DNA from: Kordiimonadales bacterium IMCC3096
GTDB lineage: Bacteria > Pseudomonadota > Alphaproteobacteria > Minwuiales > Minwuiaceae
DNA: 64,000 nucleotides
NCBI GenBank assembly: GCA_016865035.1
Contig: CP018227.1
Coordinates: forward strand, 2,633,501-2,697,500
Direction: 5' to 3'
Positions 45,286-54,337 of this stretch are shown here, one piece after another. How positions within the stretch are numbered: the stretch's first letter is position 1; each line of letters starts with the position of its first letter. The notes beneath the pieces were generated by a model, which did not search any database, had not been told where the DNA came from, and was given only the letters and a program-made list of their open reading frames with translations. Both the position numbers and the translations under genes were made by a program.

Positions 45286-46332
45286 TCAGCAGGGTTCGAT
45301 CCAGCGCCCGTGATAGTCGCACAGTGCCAGCACCTGCCGCTCCGGATCAGGCCAGAGGGTGTAGTAGAGCGCGGCGCATTTCGGATCGTCCTCGAACGGT
45401 TCCATGCGGACCCAGGCCAGAGGCGATTCCTCCGTGGCCATCGCGCCCGCGACCTCGATCGTGGAACGCAGGGAGCGCTGGATTTCCGCAGGCATGTATT
45501 GCCAGAAGATCGAGTGATAGATCACGGTTGTCCTGCCCATTGATGGCATGGCCAGGCAGGCCTCCGCCCAGTCCGCCGCATTGGCGCGGGCGAGCCGGGT
45601 TTCCTGCTGCAGTGCGATCCCGATGGCCGCGTCCAGTCGTTCCAGACGCTCCAGCTGGTCAGGCCAGACATAGCTGCGCAGGCGAAGCCGTTGTGCAGGA
45701 TCGTCGAGCTGCAACGGATTGAGGTCGCAGCCGCGTCTCTCGGCAACCTCGATCGGATCCAGCGGTTCCGGTGCGCGTCCACGCCATTCGGGGGCCAGGC
45801 GGACGCCGGAATCCATGTCGCCCCAAAGGGTACCGCCGAGGTCATAGGCGAAGCGGTCCCAGTTCTGGTTCAGTCCGGCACTGGCGCCGAGCTCCAGCAT
45901 CGACAGCGGGTATCCCGTGTCCCGGGCGGCACGCTGGAACCCGAGCAGCAGCACGGCGGCCCGGCCGGTCTCGTTGGTCTGCGGCGGATGATCCAGAAAG
46001 GCGCTCAGGAACTCGTCATCCGCCACCATCGTCTGGCGAATGATGTCCCAGAAGGCATCATCGTCGACCGGTGCGGCATTGGGCGGATAACAGCCTGCCA
46101 GCGCCTCGGACCGCCCGGCAAGCACGCAGGCGTGCAGCGCACCTGCGAACCGCAGCGAAAGGGCGTCATCGCGCATCCTGTCGTCCGGCCAGTCGAGAAC
46201 CCGTGTCGTGAATGTCGTTTCCGGCTTCATACGCGCACCGGCAAGGTGCAGCAGCCGCGCCGTGAAGGGTGAGTTCATGCCCCCGCACACCTCTGCCTGC
46301 CGCTCGAAATGGCGGCGGGTCAGACTTCCCAT
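45286..46332 (-). CDS. DUF2332 family protein
   Basis: 348 aa. HFERQAEVCGGMNSPFTARL at the N terminus, LLGFQRAARDTGYPLSMLEL and ELGASAGLNQNWDRFAYDLG fit the DUF2332 family. A Rossmann-like ELGASAGL loop suggests a methyltransferase-like fold, but that is inference. I start at ATG 46332, which has AGGAG nine bases upstream; ATG 46338 sits too close to that site. Isolated, with no partner gene. Confidence 0.8.
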   Translation of the reverse strand: MGSLTRRHFERQAEVCGGMNSPFTARLLHLAGARMKPETTFTTRVLDWPDDRMRDDALSLRFAGALHACVLAGRSEALAGCYPPNAAPVDDDAFWDIIRQTMVADDEFLSAFLDHPPQTNETGRAAVLLLGFQRAARDTGYPLSMLELGASAGLNQNWDRFAYDLGGTLWGDMDSGVRLAPEWRGRAPEPLDPIEVAERRGCDLNPLQLDDPAQRLRLRSYVWPDQLERLERLDAAIGIALQQETRLARANAADWAEACLAMPSMGRTTVIYHSIFWQYMPAEIQRSLRSTIEVAGAMATEESPLAWVRMEPFEDDPKCAALYYTLWPDPERQVLALCDYHGRWIEPC

Positions 46333-46433
46333 ATCCATCAACTCCTGTCCGGTTCGCGGCGATCATAGCGAGCGGGACCGGCACGGCCACCCTGTGCACG
46401 ACAGGGCAGTTCGCATTCGCGAAAGAATGGCCA

Positions 46434-46779
46434 TTGACAGGGGGCTTCAGAGACGCTAGATGCCCCCTCGAACGCAATCGCACGGACATTGGACGGACCG
46501 CTGTTCGACCCGTCGGCAGTCCCCCGGTTCCCGTCACGGCGTGAGCGTCTCTGAGAGCTTAGTTTGTCTTATCTGGCCATTGTGGCTGGGGCTATTGGAG
46601 AAGTGCCGTGCCGTTCTGCAGACAGACCTGACATCGTGATCGATGCGTGACGCCGCAGCGCCCGTTTCCCGGGATGCGCCGCCACACCCAATTTTCCATA
46701 TCTGGAATACCGCACCCGTCGCCCGCCGAACCCCTCGGGCGTATGGGCAGTACTCATCTGCGTTCATGGGGATGAAACA
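46434..46779 (+). promoter_or_regulatory. Promoter and possible structured leader of speD
   Basis: TTGACA (46434) and TAGATG (46457) with 17-bp spacing are a good promoter candidate. The same segment can fold: GGGGGC (46440-46445) pairs with GCCCCC (46462-46467), and the loop TCAGAGACGCT (46447-46457) is fully complementary to AGCGTCTCTGA (46544-46554). A hairpin GGACcGCTG / CGGCaGTCC (about 46495-46521) lies between them. The promoter and the fold exclude each other, since the stem overlaps the promoter. The rest to speD contains TTCCA-tatc-TGGAA and CGCCCG/CGGGCG hairpins but no gene. Basis is pattern only. Confidence 0.4.
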
Positions 46780-47229
46780 ATGGACTTCACCAACACCACC
46801 TTCCCTCCGGCCGAGATCACCGACGTCGACACCCTGGCCGATGAGGGCCGGAAGGATTTCTTCATCAGCAAGGACGGCGAGAACTTCGCTGGCACCCATC
46901 TGCTGATCGACGTCAAGGATGCGTCCCGGCTGGACGACATCGACCACATCGAGAAGACCCTGCGCGAGTGTGTCACCGCTGCCGGTGCCTCCCTGCTGTC
47001 GATCGACCTGCATCACTTCACGCCCAATGGCGGCGTGTCCGGTGTCGCGATCCTGGCCGAGTCCCACATCTCGATCCATTCCTGGCCGGAGTACGGCTAT
47101 GCGGCGCTGGACGTCTTCATGTGCGGTGACGCACAGCCGCAGAACGCCGTGCCGGTCCTGCGTCGCGCCTTCCGGGCCGGCGAAGTGCTGGTGGACGAAG
47201 TCCGTCGTGGCAAGGGCCTGGTGGGATGA
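46780..47229 (+). CDS. speD: S-adenosylmethionine decarboxylase proenzyme
   Basis: 149 aa class 1B SAM decarboxylase. Self-cleavage between E94 and S95 in LAESHISIHSWPE would give the pyruvoyl group on S95. H100 and C115 match the other catalytic residues of the short bacterial enzyme. The first 30 residues form an extension before GTHLLIDV, the usual N terminus. It provides the aminopropyl donor for SpeE, whose gene overlaps it by ATGA. Confidence 0.95.
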   Translation: MDFTNTTFPPAEITDVDTLADEGRKDFFISKDGENFAGTHLLIDVKDASRLDDIDHIEKTLRECVTAAGASLLSIDLHHFTPNGGVSGVAILAESHISIHSWPEYGYAALDVFMCGDAQPQNAVPVLRRAFRAGEVLVDEVRRGKGLVG

Positions 47230-48095
47230 CACTCCGCGACTGGGACAACTGGATCACCGAGCAGCTGCACGGAGCCTTCCGTTCCAGCTACCGGGCGGAC
47301 CGTGTCCTGTTCGATACCGAGACCGGGCAGCAGCGGCTGGTGCTGGTCGACAATCCGATCTTCGGGCGGATGCTGTCCCTGGACGGCGTCACCCAGGTGA
47401 CGGAGCGCGACGAGTTCGTCTACCACGAGATGCTGACCCATGTGCCGATGCTGGCGCATGGCAACGCCCGCCGCGTGCTGATCATCGGTGGTGGTGACGG
47501 TGGCATCTTGCGGGAGGTGCTGCGGCACCCGACCGTGGAACAGGCCACGATGGTGGAGATCGACGCCGGAGTGGTGTCGTTCTCGCGGGAGTGGCTGCCC
47601 AGCGTCTCCAACGGTGCCTTCGATGACCCGCGCCTGAACCTGGTGATCGCCGACGGTGCCGCCTTCGTGCGGGACACGCAGGACCGCTTCGATGTGGTCA
47701 TCGTCGATTCGACCGACCCCATCGGACCGGGCGAGGTGCTGTTCACCGACAGCTTCTATGGCCATGTGCAGCGCCTGCTGAACCCGGGCGGTGTCGTCGT
47801 GACGCAGAACGGGGTGCCGTTCCTGCAACCGGACGAACTGCGTGGCACCATGCGGGCGTTCCGGTCGCTGTTCCAGGTGGCCACCTGCTATCTCGTCACG
47901 GTTCCGACCTATACCGGCGGACCGATGGCACTCGGATTCGGGACGGATGATGCAGCCCTGCTGCATGTCAGTGAACCGACGCTGGCCGAACGACTGGCGG
48001 AACTGGACTTCGCGCCGGGCTATTACACGCCGGCAGTCCATCGGGGCGCGTTCGCGTTACCGGGATATGTCGAAAAGCTCGTCGAACCTGACTGA
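47226..48095 (+). CDS. speE: Spermidine synthase
   Basis: 289 aa aminopropyltransferase. GGGDGGILREVLRHP is the decarboxylated-SAM loop, DSTDPIGPGEVLF the catalytic aspartate region and VVTQNGVPF a further core strand. The short N-terminal beta domain WDNWITEQLHGAF is typical. It transfers aminopropyl to putrescine. It overlaps speD and is followed after 82 bp by the decarboxylase gene that makes putrescine. Confidence 0.95.
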   Translation: MTLRDWDNWITEQLHGAFRSSYRADRVLFDTETGQQRLVLVDNPIFGRMLSLDGVTQVTERDEFVYHEMLTHVPMLAHGNARRVLIIGGGDGGILREVLRHPTVEQATMVEIDAGVVSFSREWLPSVSNGAFDDPRLNLVIADGAAFVRDTQDRFDVVIVDSTDPIGPGEVLFTDSFYGHVQRLLNPGGVVVTQNGVPFLQPDELRGTMRAFRSLFQVATCYLVTVPTYTGGPMALGFGTDDAALLHVSEPTLAERLAELDFAPGYYTPAVHRGAFALPGYVEKLVEPD

Positions 48096-48177
48096 GACCC
48101 GGTCGCCAGACCGACCATTGCCGACACTGTTTCCCTTGTTTTCCCGACCCTGCTTTTTTCGAAAAGGCCGTCGTCCC

Positions 48178-49308
48178 ATGACCGACCGCATTCGCCAGTA
48201 CCTGTCCGCGACCCCCCATGACCGTGCCACCCTGGTGGTGGATCTGGACCGGGTGCGGGAGAATTACGCGGGCTTTGCCCGTGCCTTCCCGGACACGACG
48301 ATCTACTACGCCATCAAGGCCAATCCGGCGCCGGAGGTCCTGTCCCTGCTGGCGGACCTGGGCAGCAGCTTCGATGCGGCCTCGGTGCCGGAGATCGAGA
48401 TGGCGCTGGCTGCGGGCGCGACCGCCGACCGCATCGCCTTTTCCAACACCATCAAACGGGAGCGTGACATCGGCCGCGCCTGGCAGCTGGGTGTGCGCCA
48501 GTATGCCTTCGACAGCGAGGCGGAGCTGGAGAAGCTGGCGCGGGTCGCGCCGGGCAGCCGTGTGGTCTGCCGCCTGCTGTGCGATGGCGAAGGCGCCGAA
48601 TGGCCGCTGTCGCGCAAGTTCGGCTGTGTGCCGGAGATGGCGGAGCGCCTGCTGGCCCGTGCGCCGGGTCTGGGACTGGTGCCGTTCGGCCTGCAGTTCC
48701 ATGTCGGATCTCAGCAGACGAATTCGGAGATGTGGGACCGCGCGCTGGCCACCTGCGCGACGCTGTTCCGCAACCTGGCGGATCAGGGCATCTATCTGCG
48801 CATGGTCAACATGGGCGGCGGTTTCCCGACGCGCTATCTGCGCGACGTGCCGGAGGTCGGGCGCTACGGCCAGTCGATCCACAACGCACTGCGCCGCCAC
48901 TTCGGCAATCGCCTGCCGCAGACGGTGATCGAGCCGGGGCGGGGCATGGTCGGCGATGCCGGTATCATCCGCTCCGAGATCGTCCTGATCTCGCGCAAGT
49001 CCGACGATGATCCGATGCGCTGGGTCTATCTCGACATCGGCAAGTTCGGCGGACTGGCGGAGACGATGGACGAGGCCATTCGCTATCCCATCCGCACCGA
49101 TCATGACGATGATGCCTTCGAGCCGATGATCCTGGCCGGCCCGACCTGCGATTCGGTCGACGTGATGTACGAGAAGACGCCGATCATGCTGCCGGTGTCG
49201 CTGCAGATCGGCGAGACCCTGCTGATCGAATCCACAGGTGCCTATACGACGACCTACGCCGCCAACGGCTTCAACGGCTTCCCGCCGCTGGCCTGCATCT
49301 GCATCTGA
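48178..49308 (+). CDS. Fold-III ornithine (or ornithine/lysine) decarboxylase
   Basis: 376 aa PLP enzyme of the eukaryotic/alphaproteobacterial ODC fold. K47 in YAIKANP is the PLP lysine, HVGSQ and NMGGGFP bind phosphate, EPGRGMVGDAG is the glycine loop and GPTCDSVD holds the catalytic cysteine at the dimer interface. Family members may accept lysine too. Located after speE, it should give putrescine for spermidine. The frame is open far upstream, but 48178 is the only ATG matching the family N terminus. Confidence 0.93.
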   Translation: MTDRIRQYLSATPHDRATLVVDLDRVRENYAGFARAFPDTTIYYAIKANPAPEVLSLLADLGSSFDAASVPEIEMALAAGATADRIAFSNTIKRERDIGRAWQLGVRQYAFDSEAELEKLARVAPGSRVVCRLLCDGEGAEWPLSRKFGCVPEMAERLLARAPGLGLVPFGLQFHVGSQQTNSEMWDRALATCATLFRNLADQGIYLRMVNMGGGFPTRYLRDVPEVGRYGQSIHNALRRHFGNRLPQTVIEPGRGMVGDAGIIRSEIVLISRKSDDDPMRWVYLDIGKFGGLAETMDEAIRYPIRTDHDDDAFEPMILAGPTCDSVDVMYEKTPIMLPVSLQIGETLLIESTGAYTTTYAANGFNGFPPLACICI

Positions 49309-49334
49309 TCAGGCGGCGCCCCGTCTGAAACCTG

Positions 49335-50534
49335 TCACCGCGCAGCCAGGGCGGCCGGAAGCCCTTCTTCCGGCCGCCTGAGCGGCTCCGGTTCTCCCAT
49401 TGCCTGGTCGATCTCGGCGTGGAAGTCCTGCAGCGCAGGCTCGTTGCGGCCGAACGTGACGGTGGACTCCGGGCCCTCACTGTCCAGATTTGCCTGGATC
49501 TGCGCCATCATGACCAGGTCTTCGCGCTCCACCACACCCGCGGCGAGATCGAGGATCCTGTCCCAGTCGATGTCGAGCGACTGCCCCAGGGGAGAGGCCG
49601 CGACGGTCAGATCCCACGTCATGCGGTTCGGCTGTCCCTGAACCGGATTGAAGCGGTGGATCTCCGCGTGGGTTTCCATCGAGACGATGACGGTGTTCGG
49701 GAAGATCCGGTAGACGATGATGGCATGGCGGTGCAGGGGATCGGAGGTGATCTGCTCTTCCGTCAGATCAAGGATCGGGCGGCGCGGCGCGACGAGACGC
49801 GCGTGGGGCTGCAACGGTTCGTAGAGCGCAAAGCCACCCACCAGTGTCCTGCCGATCGTCCGGGCGTGCAGGACGGGGACGTGATAGGCCTCCAGAAACG
49901 TATCGACGCCGAGTTTCCAGTTCGTCGGCTTTCCGGTGCTGAACGTGCGGCGTGACCTGTAGGCATGGAAGTCGAACCCCTCCAGTTCGCTGACGATGGG
50001 GTGCAGCCTCGCGCGTGCCGTGGCCTCGTCCGTGCCTGGCGGCAGGAAGAACAGCATTCCGGCCCACTCCAGAATGGGGACCGGACAAAGGCCATCGACG
50101 CCGGGTTCGACCGTATCGAAGTGGCAGGCTTCCGGAACACTGGCGAGAATGCCGTCAAGTCCATAGGTCCACGCGTGGTAGGGGCAGGTGAACCTGCGGG
50201 CCTTGCCTTCCCCCTCCGCAACGCGGGTGCCCCGGTGGCGGCAGCGGTTGCGAAAGGCGCGTATCTGCTGGTCCTTCCCGCGAACGGCAAGCAGGGAGAC
50301 GCCGGGCAGTTCGCGGGTCATGTAGTCGCCGGCGTCCGGAATTTCGCCTGCAAGACCAAGGTACTGGGGCTCGTTGCGGAAGATCGTGCCGGTTTCCCGC
50401 GACAGCCAGTCGGTATCGCTGTAGCGGCGGGCCGACGCCTCCACCGATCCGGCTGCGAGTGGCGGATCCTGGGCTTTCAGGCGGTCAATGGATTCGCGGA
50501 TCAGTCTTGTCTGCAAGGCGCGTGGATGTCTCAT
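49335..50534 (-). CDS. Rieske aromatic-ring-hydroxylating dioxygenase alpha subunit-like
   Basis: 399 aa. The Rieske [2Fe-2S] pairs are CRHRG and CPYHAW (CxH-x-CxxH). NWKLGVDTFLEAYHVPVLHA contains the bridging Asp and the mononuclear iron histidines. The protein resembles single-component terminal oxygenases related to the carnitine or choline oxygenase group. No ferredoxin or reductase gene is adjacent. An ATG at 50570 would add 12 residues. Substrate unknown. Confidence 0.86.
   Translation of the reverse strand: MRHPRALQTRLIRESIDRLKAQDPPLAAGSVEASARRYSDTDWLSRETGTIFRNEPQYLGLAGEIPDAGDYMTRELPGVSLLAVRGKDQQIRAFRNRCRHRGTRVAEGEGKARRFTCPYHAWTYGLDGILASVPEACHFDTVEPGVDGLCPVPILEWAGMLFFLPPGTDEATARARLHPIVSELEGFDFHAYRSRRTFSTGKPTNWKLGVDTFLEAYHVPVLHARTIGRTLVGGFALYEPLQPHARLVAPRRPILDLTEEQITSDPLHRHAIIVYRIFPNTVIVSMETHAEIHRFNPVQGQPNRMTWDLTVAASPLGQSLDIDWDRILDLAAGVVEREDLVMMAQIQANLDSEGPESTVTFGRNEPALQDFHAEIDQAMGEPEPLRRPEEGLPAALAAR
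49351..49377 (+). terminator. Perfect stem-loop in the ODC/Rieske convergent junction
   Basis: GCGGCCGGAA (49351-49360) and TTCCGGCCGC (49368-49377) form a 10-bp stem with a 7-base loop. It lies in the last codons of the Rieske gene, 43 bp after the decarboxylase stop. It may slow or stop readthrough from the ODC side; there is no T-run. Confidence 0.35.
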
Positions 50535-50660
50535 GGCGCCCAATCTGGCGCGAACAGGGCAACGAGACAATACGCATGCGTATTATTTGTCCCTTGCGAC
50601 TCGCCACGACCTACCCGGGCGGGCGGACAACGGTCGCCGGATGGCAGCCGACTGCCCGTG

Positions 50661-52382
50661 TCAGGCGGCCTTGGCGCGGCGCTTCTCTTCCTCTTCGTAG
50701 AGTTCCTTCTTGGACAGCTTGCCCACAAGGGTCTTGGGTAGCTCGGCGCGGATATCCATCTCGGAGATCATCTCGTGCTTGCCGATCTTGTCCTTCAGGA
50801 AGGCCTTCAGTTCGTCGAAGGTGAAGCTGTCAGCCCCTGCCTTCAGCTTGATGAAGGCCTTCGGCGCCTGGCCGCGATAATCGTCGTGGATGCCGATGAC
50901 GGAGACCTCCTCGACGGACGGATGCAGGTAGATCGCTTCCTCGATATTGCGCGGATAGACGTTGAAGCCGCCACACAGGATCATGTCCTTGGTGCGGTCC
51001 ACGATGTACATGTAGCCGTCATCGTCCATGTAGCCGACGTCACCGGTGCGGAAGTACCCGTCCTCGGTGAAGCTCTCCGCCGTCGCCTCGGGCTTGTTCC
51101 AGTAACCCTTCATGACATTCGCGCCACGGATGCAGATCTCGCCACGCTCTCCCATCGGCATGGTCTTCGACGGATCATCGACGTCGATGAACTTGATCTC
51201 GATGCCCGGCATCGGGATGCCGCAGGACCCGGGCTTCGCGACCCCGTGCACCGGCGTGGAGACCCCGGCGGGGCTGGTTTCCGTCATGCCCCAGCCTTCG
51301 GCCAGCTTGCAGCCGGTCAGCTTCTCGAACTTCTCCGCCACCTCGACCGGCAGCGGTGCGCCGCCCGAAGCACAGAATTTCAGCGACGACAGATCCATGT
51401 CCTGAATGCCGGGATAGTTGATGATGGCCGTGAACATGGTCGGCACGCCGGGGAACATGGTCGGCTTCTTCGATCCCAGGTCCTTGATCACTGCCTCCAG
51501 CTCGAAGCGCGGATGCAGCACGATCTCCGCCCCGAACCGCATCGCCAGCAGCATGTTGATCTGCAGCGCATAGATGTGGAACAGCGGCAGGACGGCCAGG
51601 ATCTTCTCCTTGCCCTCTACCAGGGTCGGCTCGTCACCGGTGTTGGAGACGACATACATGCTGGTCGCGGCGGTCAGGTTGCCATGGGTCAGCATCGCGC
51701 CCTTCGGCAGGCCGGTGGTGCCGCCGGTGTACTGCAGCACGGCCAGGGTCTCCGCCGGATCGCCGATCGCGACCGGATTGTACTTGCCGTCATTGGCGAT
51801 CAGCTTCTTGAACCGGACATGGTGCATGTCGTTCGGGACCTTCGCGATCTCCTTCGACTTCACCAGCGGGAACAGCAGGTTCTTCGGGAACGGCAGCACG
51901 TCGGGCAGGCCGCCGACGACGATCTTCTTCAGCCGGGTCTTGCCCAGCATCTCCGCCATCTGCGGATACAGCGCGGTCAGGTCCAGCGTGACCATGATGT
52001 CGGTCTGGCTGTCCTCGATCTTGTGTTCCAGCACCTTGGCGGCATCCAGCGGCGAATAGTTCACCACTGTCCCGCCGGCCTTCAGGATGGCGTAGAAGCA
52101 GATGACGTAGTGGGGGGTGTTCGGCAGGAACAGGCCGACATGGACGCCGGGTCCGACGCCCAGTGCCTGAAAGCCCTTCGCGGCGCGGGAGACCAGGTCG
52201 CTGAGTTCGCGGTAGGTCAGCACCTTGCCCATGAAGTCCGTGGCGGGCTGGTCGGGCCAGCGCGAGACCGCATCATCGAGGATCTGGTAGACGGGAAAGG
52301 TGTCGATCGGGGCATGCCAGTCCACGCCAGCGGAATAGGATTTCAGCCACGGATGTTCACCCACACGAATTCTCCCTGTCAT
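50661..52382 (-). CDS. fadD: Long-chain-fatty-acid--CoA ligase
   Basis: 573 aa AMP-forming acyl-CoA synthetase. YTGGTTGLPKGAML is the AMP/P-loop motif, EGWGMTETSPAG the adenine motif, GYFRTGDVGYMDDDGYMYI and KTLVGKLSKKEL (C-terminal catalytic lysine) the others. The start at 52382 gives MTGRIRVGEHPWLKSY; the frame is open 150 bp further upstream without homology. It is a FadD-like enzyme for beta-oxidation or lipid activation. Its C-terminal motif and length are normal. Confidence 0.92.
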   Translation of the reverse strand: MTGRIRVGEHPWLKSYSAGVDWHAPIDTFPVYQILDDAVSRWPDQPATDFMGKVLTYRELSDLVSRAAKGFQALGVGPGVHVGLFLPNTPHYVICFYAILKAGGTVVNYSPLDAAKVLEHKIEDSQTDIMVTLDLTALYPQMAEMLGKTRLKKIVVGGLPDVLPFPKNLLFPLVKSKEIAKVPNDMHHVRFKKLIANDGKYNPVAIGDPAETLAVLQYTGGTTGLPKGAMLTHGNLTAATSMYVVSNTGDEPTLVEGKEKILAVLPLFHIYALQINMLLAMRFGAEIVLHPRFELEAVIKDLGSKKPTMFPGVPTMFTAIINYPGIQDMDLSSLKFCASGGAPLPVEVAEKFEKLTGCKLAEGWGMTETSPAGVSTPVHGVAKPGSCGIPMPGIEIKFIDVDDPSKTMPMGERGEICIRGANVMKGYWNKPEATAESFTEDGYFRTGDVGYMDDDGYMYIVDRTKDMILCGGFNVYPRNIEEAIYLHPSVEEVSVIGIHDDYRGQAPKAFIKLKAGADSFTFDELKAFLKDKIGKHEMISEMDIRAELPKTLVGKLSKKELYEEEEKRRAKAA

Positions 52383-52492
52383 CTGGCGCCGGATCGTCCG
52401 GCCCTCGCAGCAATTTCGCCGTCCGTATTCTCCACCGAGACATACCCCGCGTGCCAAATTGCCGCAATACGCAATAGGCCGGAATTGAAACG

Positions 52493-52525
52493 AAAAAGGC
52501 CGCCGGACAGTGCTGCCCGGCGGCC
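52493..52525 (-). terminator. Rho-independent terminator of sodB
   Basis: On the minus strand GGCCGCCGG-g-CAG and CTG-t-CCGGCGGCC pair around two bases and run into TTTTTC. It lies 25 bp after the sodB stop. Confidence 0.92.
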
Positions 52526-52550
52526 CCTTCAACAGAACTGAAGCTGAACG

Positions 52551-53144
52551 TCAGCCCTTCAGGTTCGCGTTCGCGAAGTCCCAGTTCACCAGGTTGTCCC
52601 AGAACGCCTGCACGAAGTCGGGGCGGCGGTTCTGGTAATCCAGGTAGTAGGCATGCTCCCAGACGTCGACGGTCAGGATCGGCTTCTGCCCGTCGGTCAG
52701 CGGGGTGCCGGCATTGGAGGTATTGACGACCTTCAGCTTGCCGCCGTCCTGCACCAGCCAGGTCCAGCCGGAACCGAAGTTGCCGACTGCGGATGCCTTG
52801 AAGGCCGCGACCAGTTCCTCGGTGGAGCCGAAGTCGGCCTTGATGGCATCGGCGATGTCACCGGTTGCCGCGCCGCCGCCGTTCGGGGCCATGGAATTCC
52901 AGAAGAAGGTGTGGTTCCAGATCTGGGCGACCTGGTTGAACAGACCCTGGTTGCCCGCCTTGTGGGCCTCCGCGATCGCTTCCTCGACGCTGGCCTTGTC
53001 CAGATCGGTGCCGGCCACCAGCTCGTTTGCCTTCGTCACATAGGCATTGTGATGCTTCTTGTGGTGAAAGCTGAAGGTGTTGGCGGAGTAGTGCGGCTCC
53101 AGCGCGTTGTCGGCGTAGGGCAGGGGGGGAAGTTCGAATGCCAT
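52551..53144 (-). CDS. sodB: Superoxide dismutase, Fe type
   Basis: 197 aa. FHHKKHHNAYV, NHTFFWN and DVWEHAYY supply the three His and one Asp metal ligands. FGSGWTWLV and APNGGGAATGDI are more like Fe than Mn enzymes; this is judged by eye. The start at 53144 (MAFELPPLPY) is the family N terminus and follows GGAGAAAACC. A separate transcription unit with its own terminator. Confidence 0.95.
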   Translation of the reverse strand: MAFELPPLPYADNALEPHYSANTFSFHHKKHHNAYVTKANELVAGTDLDKASVEEAIAEAHKAGNQGLFNQVAQIWNHTFFWNSMAPNGGGAATGDIADAIKADFGSTEELVAAFKASAVGNFGSGWTWLVQDGGKLKVVNTSNAGTPLTDGQKPILTVDVWEHAYYLDYQNRRPDFVQAFWDNLVNWDFANANLKG

Positions 53145-53356
53145 GTCGGTTTTCTCCGTCTGTTGGTTGCTTCTGGCCACGCCGCCGTGCTGGCGTGATG
53201 GCCGGTGAATTCCGTTCTGTGCCCTGCCGCTGTCGGTCCCCGGGTGGGCACTCTGGTCCGTTACAGTACGATCTGGTGCGTTTCGCGCGTGAATAAAGGC
53301 GTCAGACCGTCTCAGGTCAAGCCCGCGACGGTCGTGAAGCCCGTGTTGCGCAGCAT

Positions 53357-53572
53357 TCAGGCAATGATGTCGGGCATCAGCATGCCTTCGAGCCGCAGGA
53401 TCTCGTCCTTCACCTTCAGTTTCTGTCGTTTCAGGCGCTGCATCTGCAGATCATCGAAGGCGCCCTTTTCCACCAGGGCCGCGATTGCCGCGTCGAGATC
53501 CTGGTGCGCAATCCGCTGTTCCGCCAGGCGCTTCTCGATGTAGGTCCGTGTCTCGCCCTCCGCTACAGTCAT
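53357..53572 (-). CDS. DUF465/YdcH-family small protein
   Basis: 71 aa. EKRLAEQRIAHQDLDAAIAA and LQMQRLKRQKLKVKDEI match the short coiled-coil YdcH proteins; the last ten residues have LEGMLMPDI, the usual end. AGGAG precedes the ATG at 53572 by nine bases. The frame is open 175 codons further upstream but without homology. Function unknown. Divergent from the TIGR02444 gene. Confidence 0.82.
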   Translation of the reverse strand: MTVAEGETRTYIEKRLAEQRIAHQDLDAAIAALVEKGAFDDLQMQRLKRQKLKVKDEILRLEGMLMPDIIA

Positions 53573-53725
53573 GTCACCGGTCTCTCCTTTGCCGTGCCCG
53601 TCAGCCATGCCATAGTCGCGCCGCGCGCATGCAGCTGATCCCCCAAGAGTAACATGACCGCGCATCGGGATCACGGTCGGCGGCATCGCCGGACCACGAT
53701 TGAACGCTGAACACTGGATCGTTTC

Positions 53726-54325
53726 ATGGCGGTATTCTCGTCCGGAGTCTTCCCCCCCAATGACCTGTGGGACTACGCCACGCGTGTCTATGCGCGCGGC
53801 GCTGCGAAGCAGGCCTGTCTGGCCCTGCAGGACCGGCACGGGCTGGACGTCAATGTCATGCTGTTCTGCTGCTGGGTCGCCTCCAGCGGGCGCGGCACCT
53901 TCCGTGACGGCGAACTGGATCAGGCGTTGCGGGCCGTGGCGGACTGGCGCGGCAATGCCATCAATGCGCTGCACGGTCTGAAACTCTATCTGAAGGGCGA
54001 TACCGCCCCGGCACCGCGGCCGCTGTCCGACGATCTGCGGCGGGTGATCGTGGAGAGTGAACTGCATGCGGAGCATGTCGAGGTGCTGATGCTGCATGCC
54101 TCCATGACCCGGGCCGGCACCGGTACCTTCGACCGCCTGCGGCAGATCGAGGATTCACTGTCCAACCTCTTCGCCTATCTGGCGCGGGTCGGTATCCAGG
54201 CCGACGACAGCGACCTGGCCGCCCTGATCGAGATCCTGATCGCGGCCTTCCCCGACGAACTGCCGGGGCGCATCGAGAGCCTGGCCGCGGGGGCAGCCTT
54301 CAGGTTGCGCGCCGGTCGTCGCTGA
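53726..54325 (+). CDS. TIGR02444/DUF2390 family protein
   Basis: 199 aa. LWDYATRVYARGAAKQACLA and LQDRHGLDVNVMLFCCWVAS are the defining segments of the family, which is all helical and of unknown function. It converges on sufA (12 bp apart). The C-terminal 70 residues are more variable. Confidence 0.83.
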   Translation: MAVFSSGVFPPNDLWDYATRVYARGAAKQACLALQDRHGLDVNVMLFCCWVASSGRGTFRDGELDQALRAVADWRGNAINALHGLKLYLKGDTAPAPRPLSDDLRRVIVESELHAEHVEVLMLHASMTRAGTGTFDRLRQIEDSLSNLFAYLARVGIQADDSDLAALIEILIAAFPDELPGRIESLAAGAAFRLRAGRR

Positions 54326-54337
54326 CGCAGAGACCCG

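Noticed and set aside
46503-46511. tRNA-like T-loop GTTCGACCC
   Set aside because: The flanks do not form a T stem, and no acceptor, D or anticodon arms fit around it.
46440-46554. Calling the speD leader a known SAM-II or SAM-V riboswitch
   Set aside because: Only the topology is similar; the conserved bases are not seen and the joining loop is far longer. Reported as an unnamed candidate.
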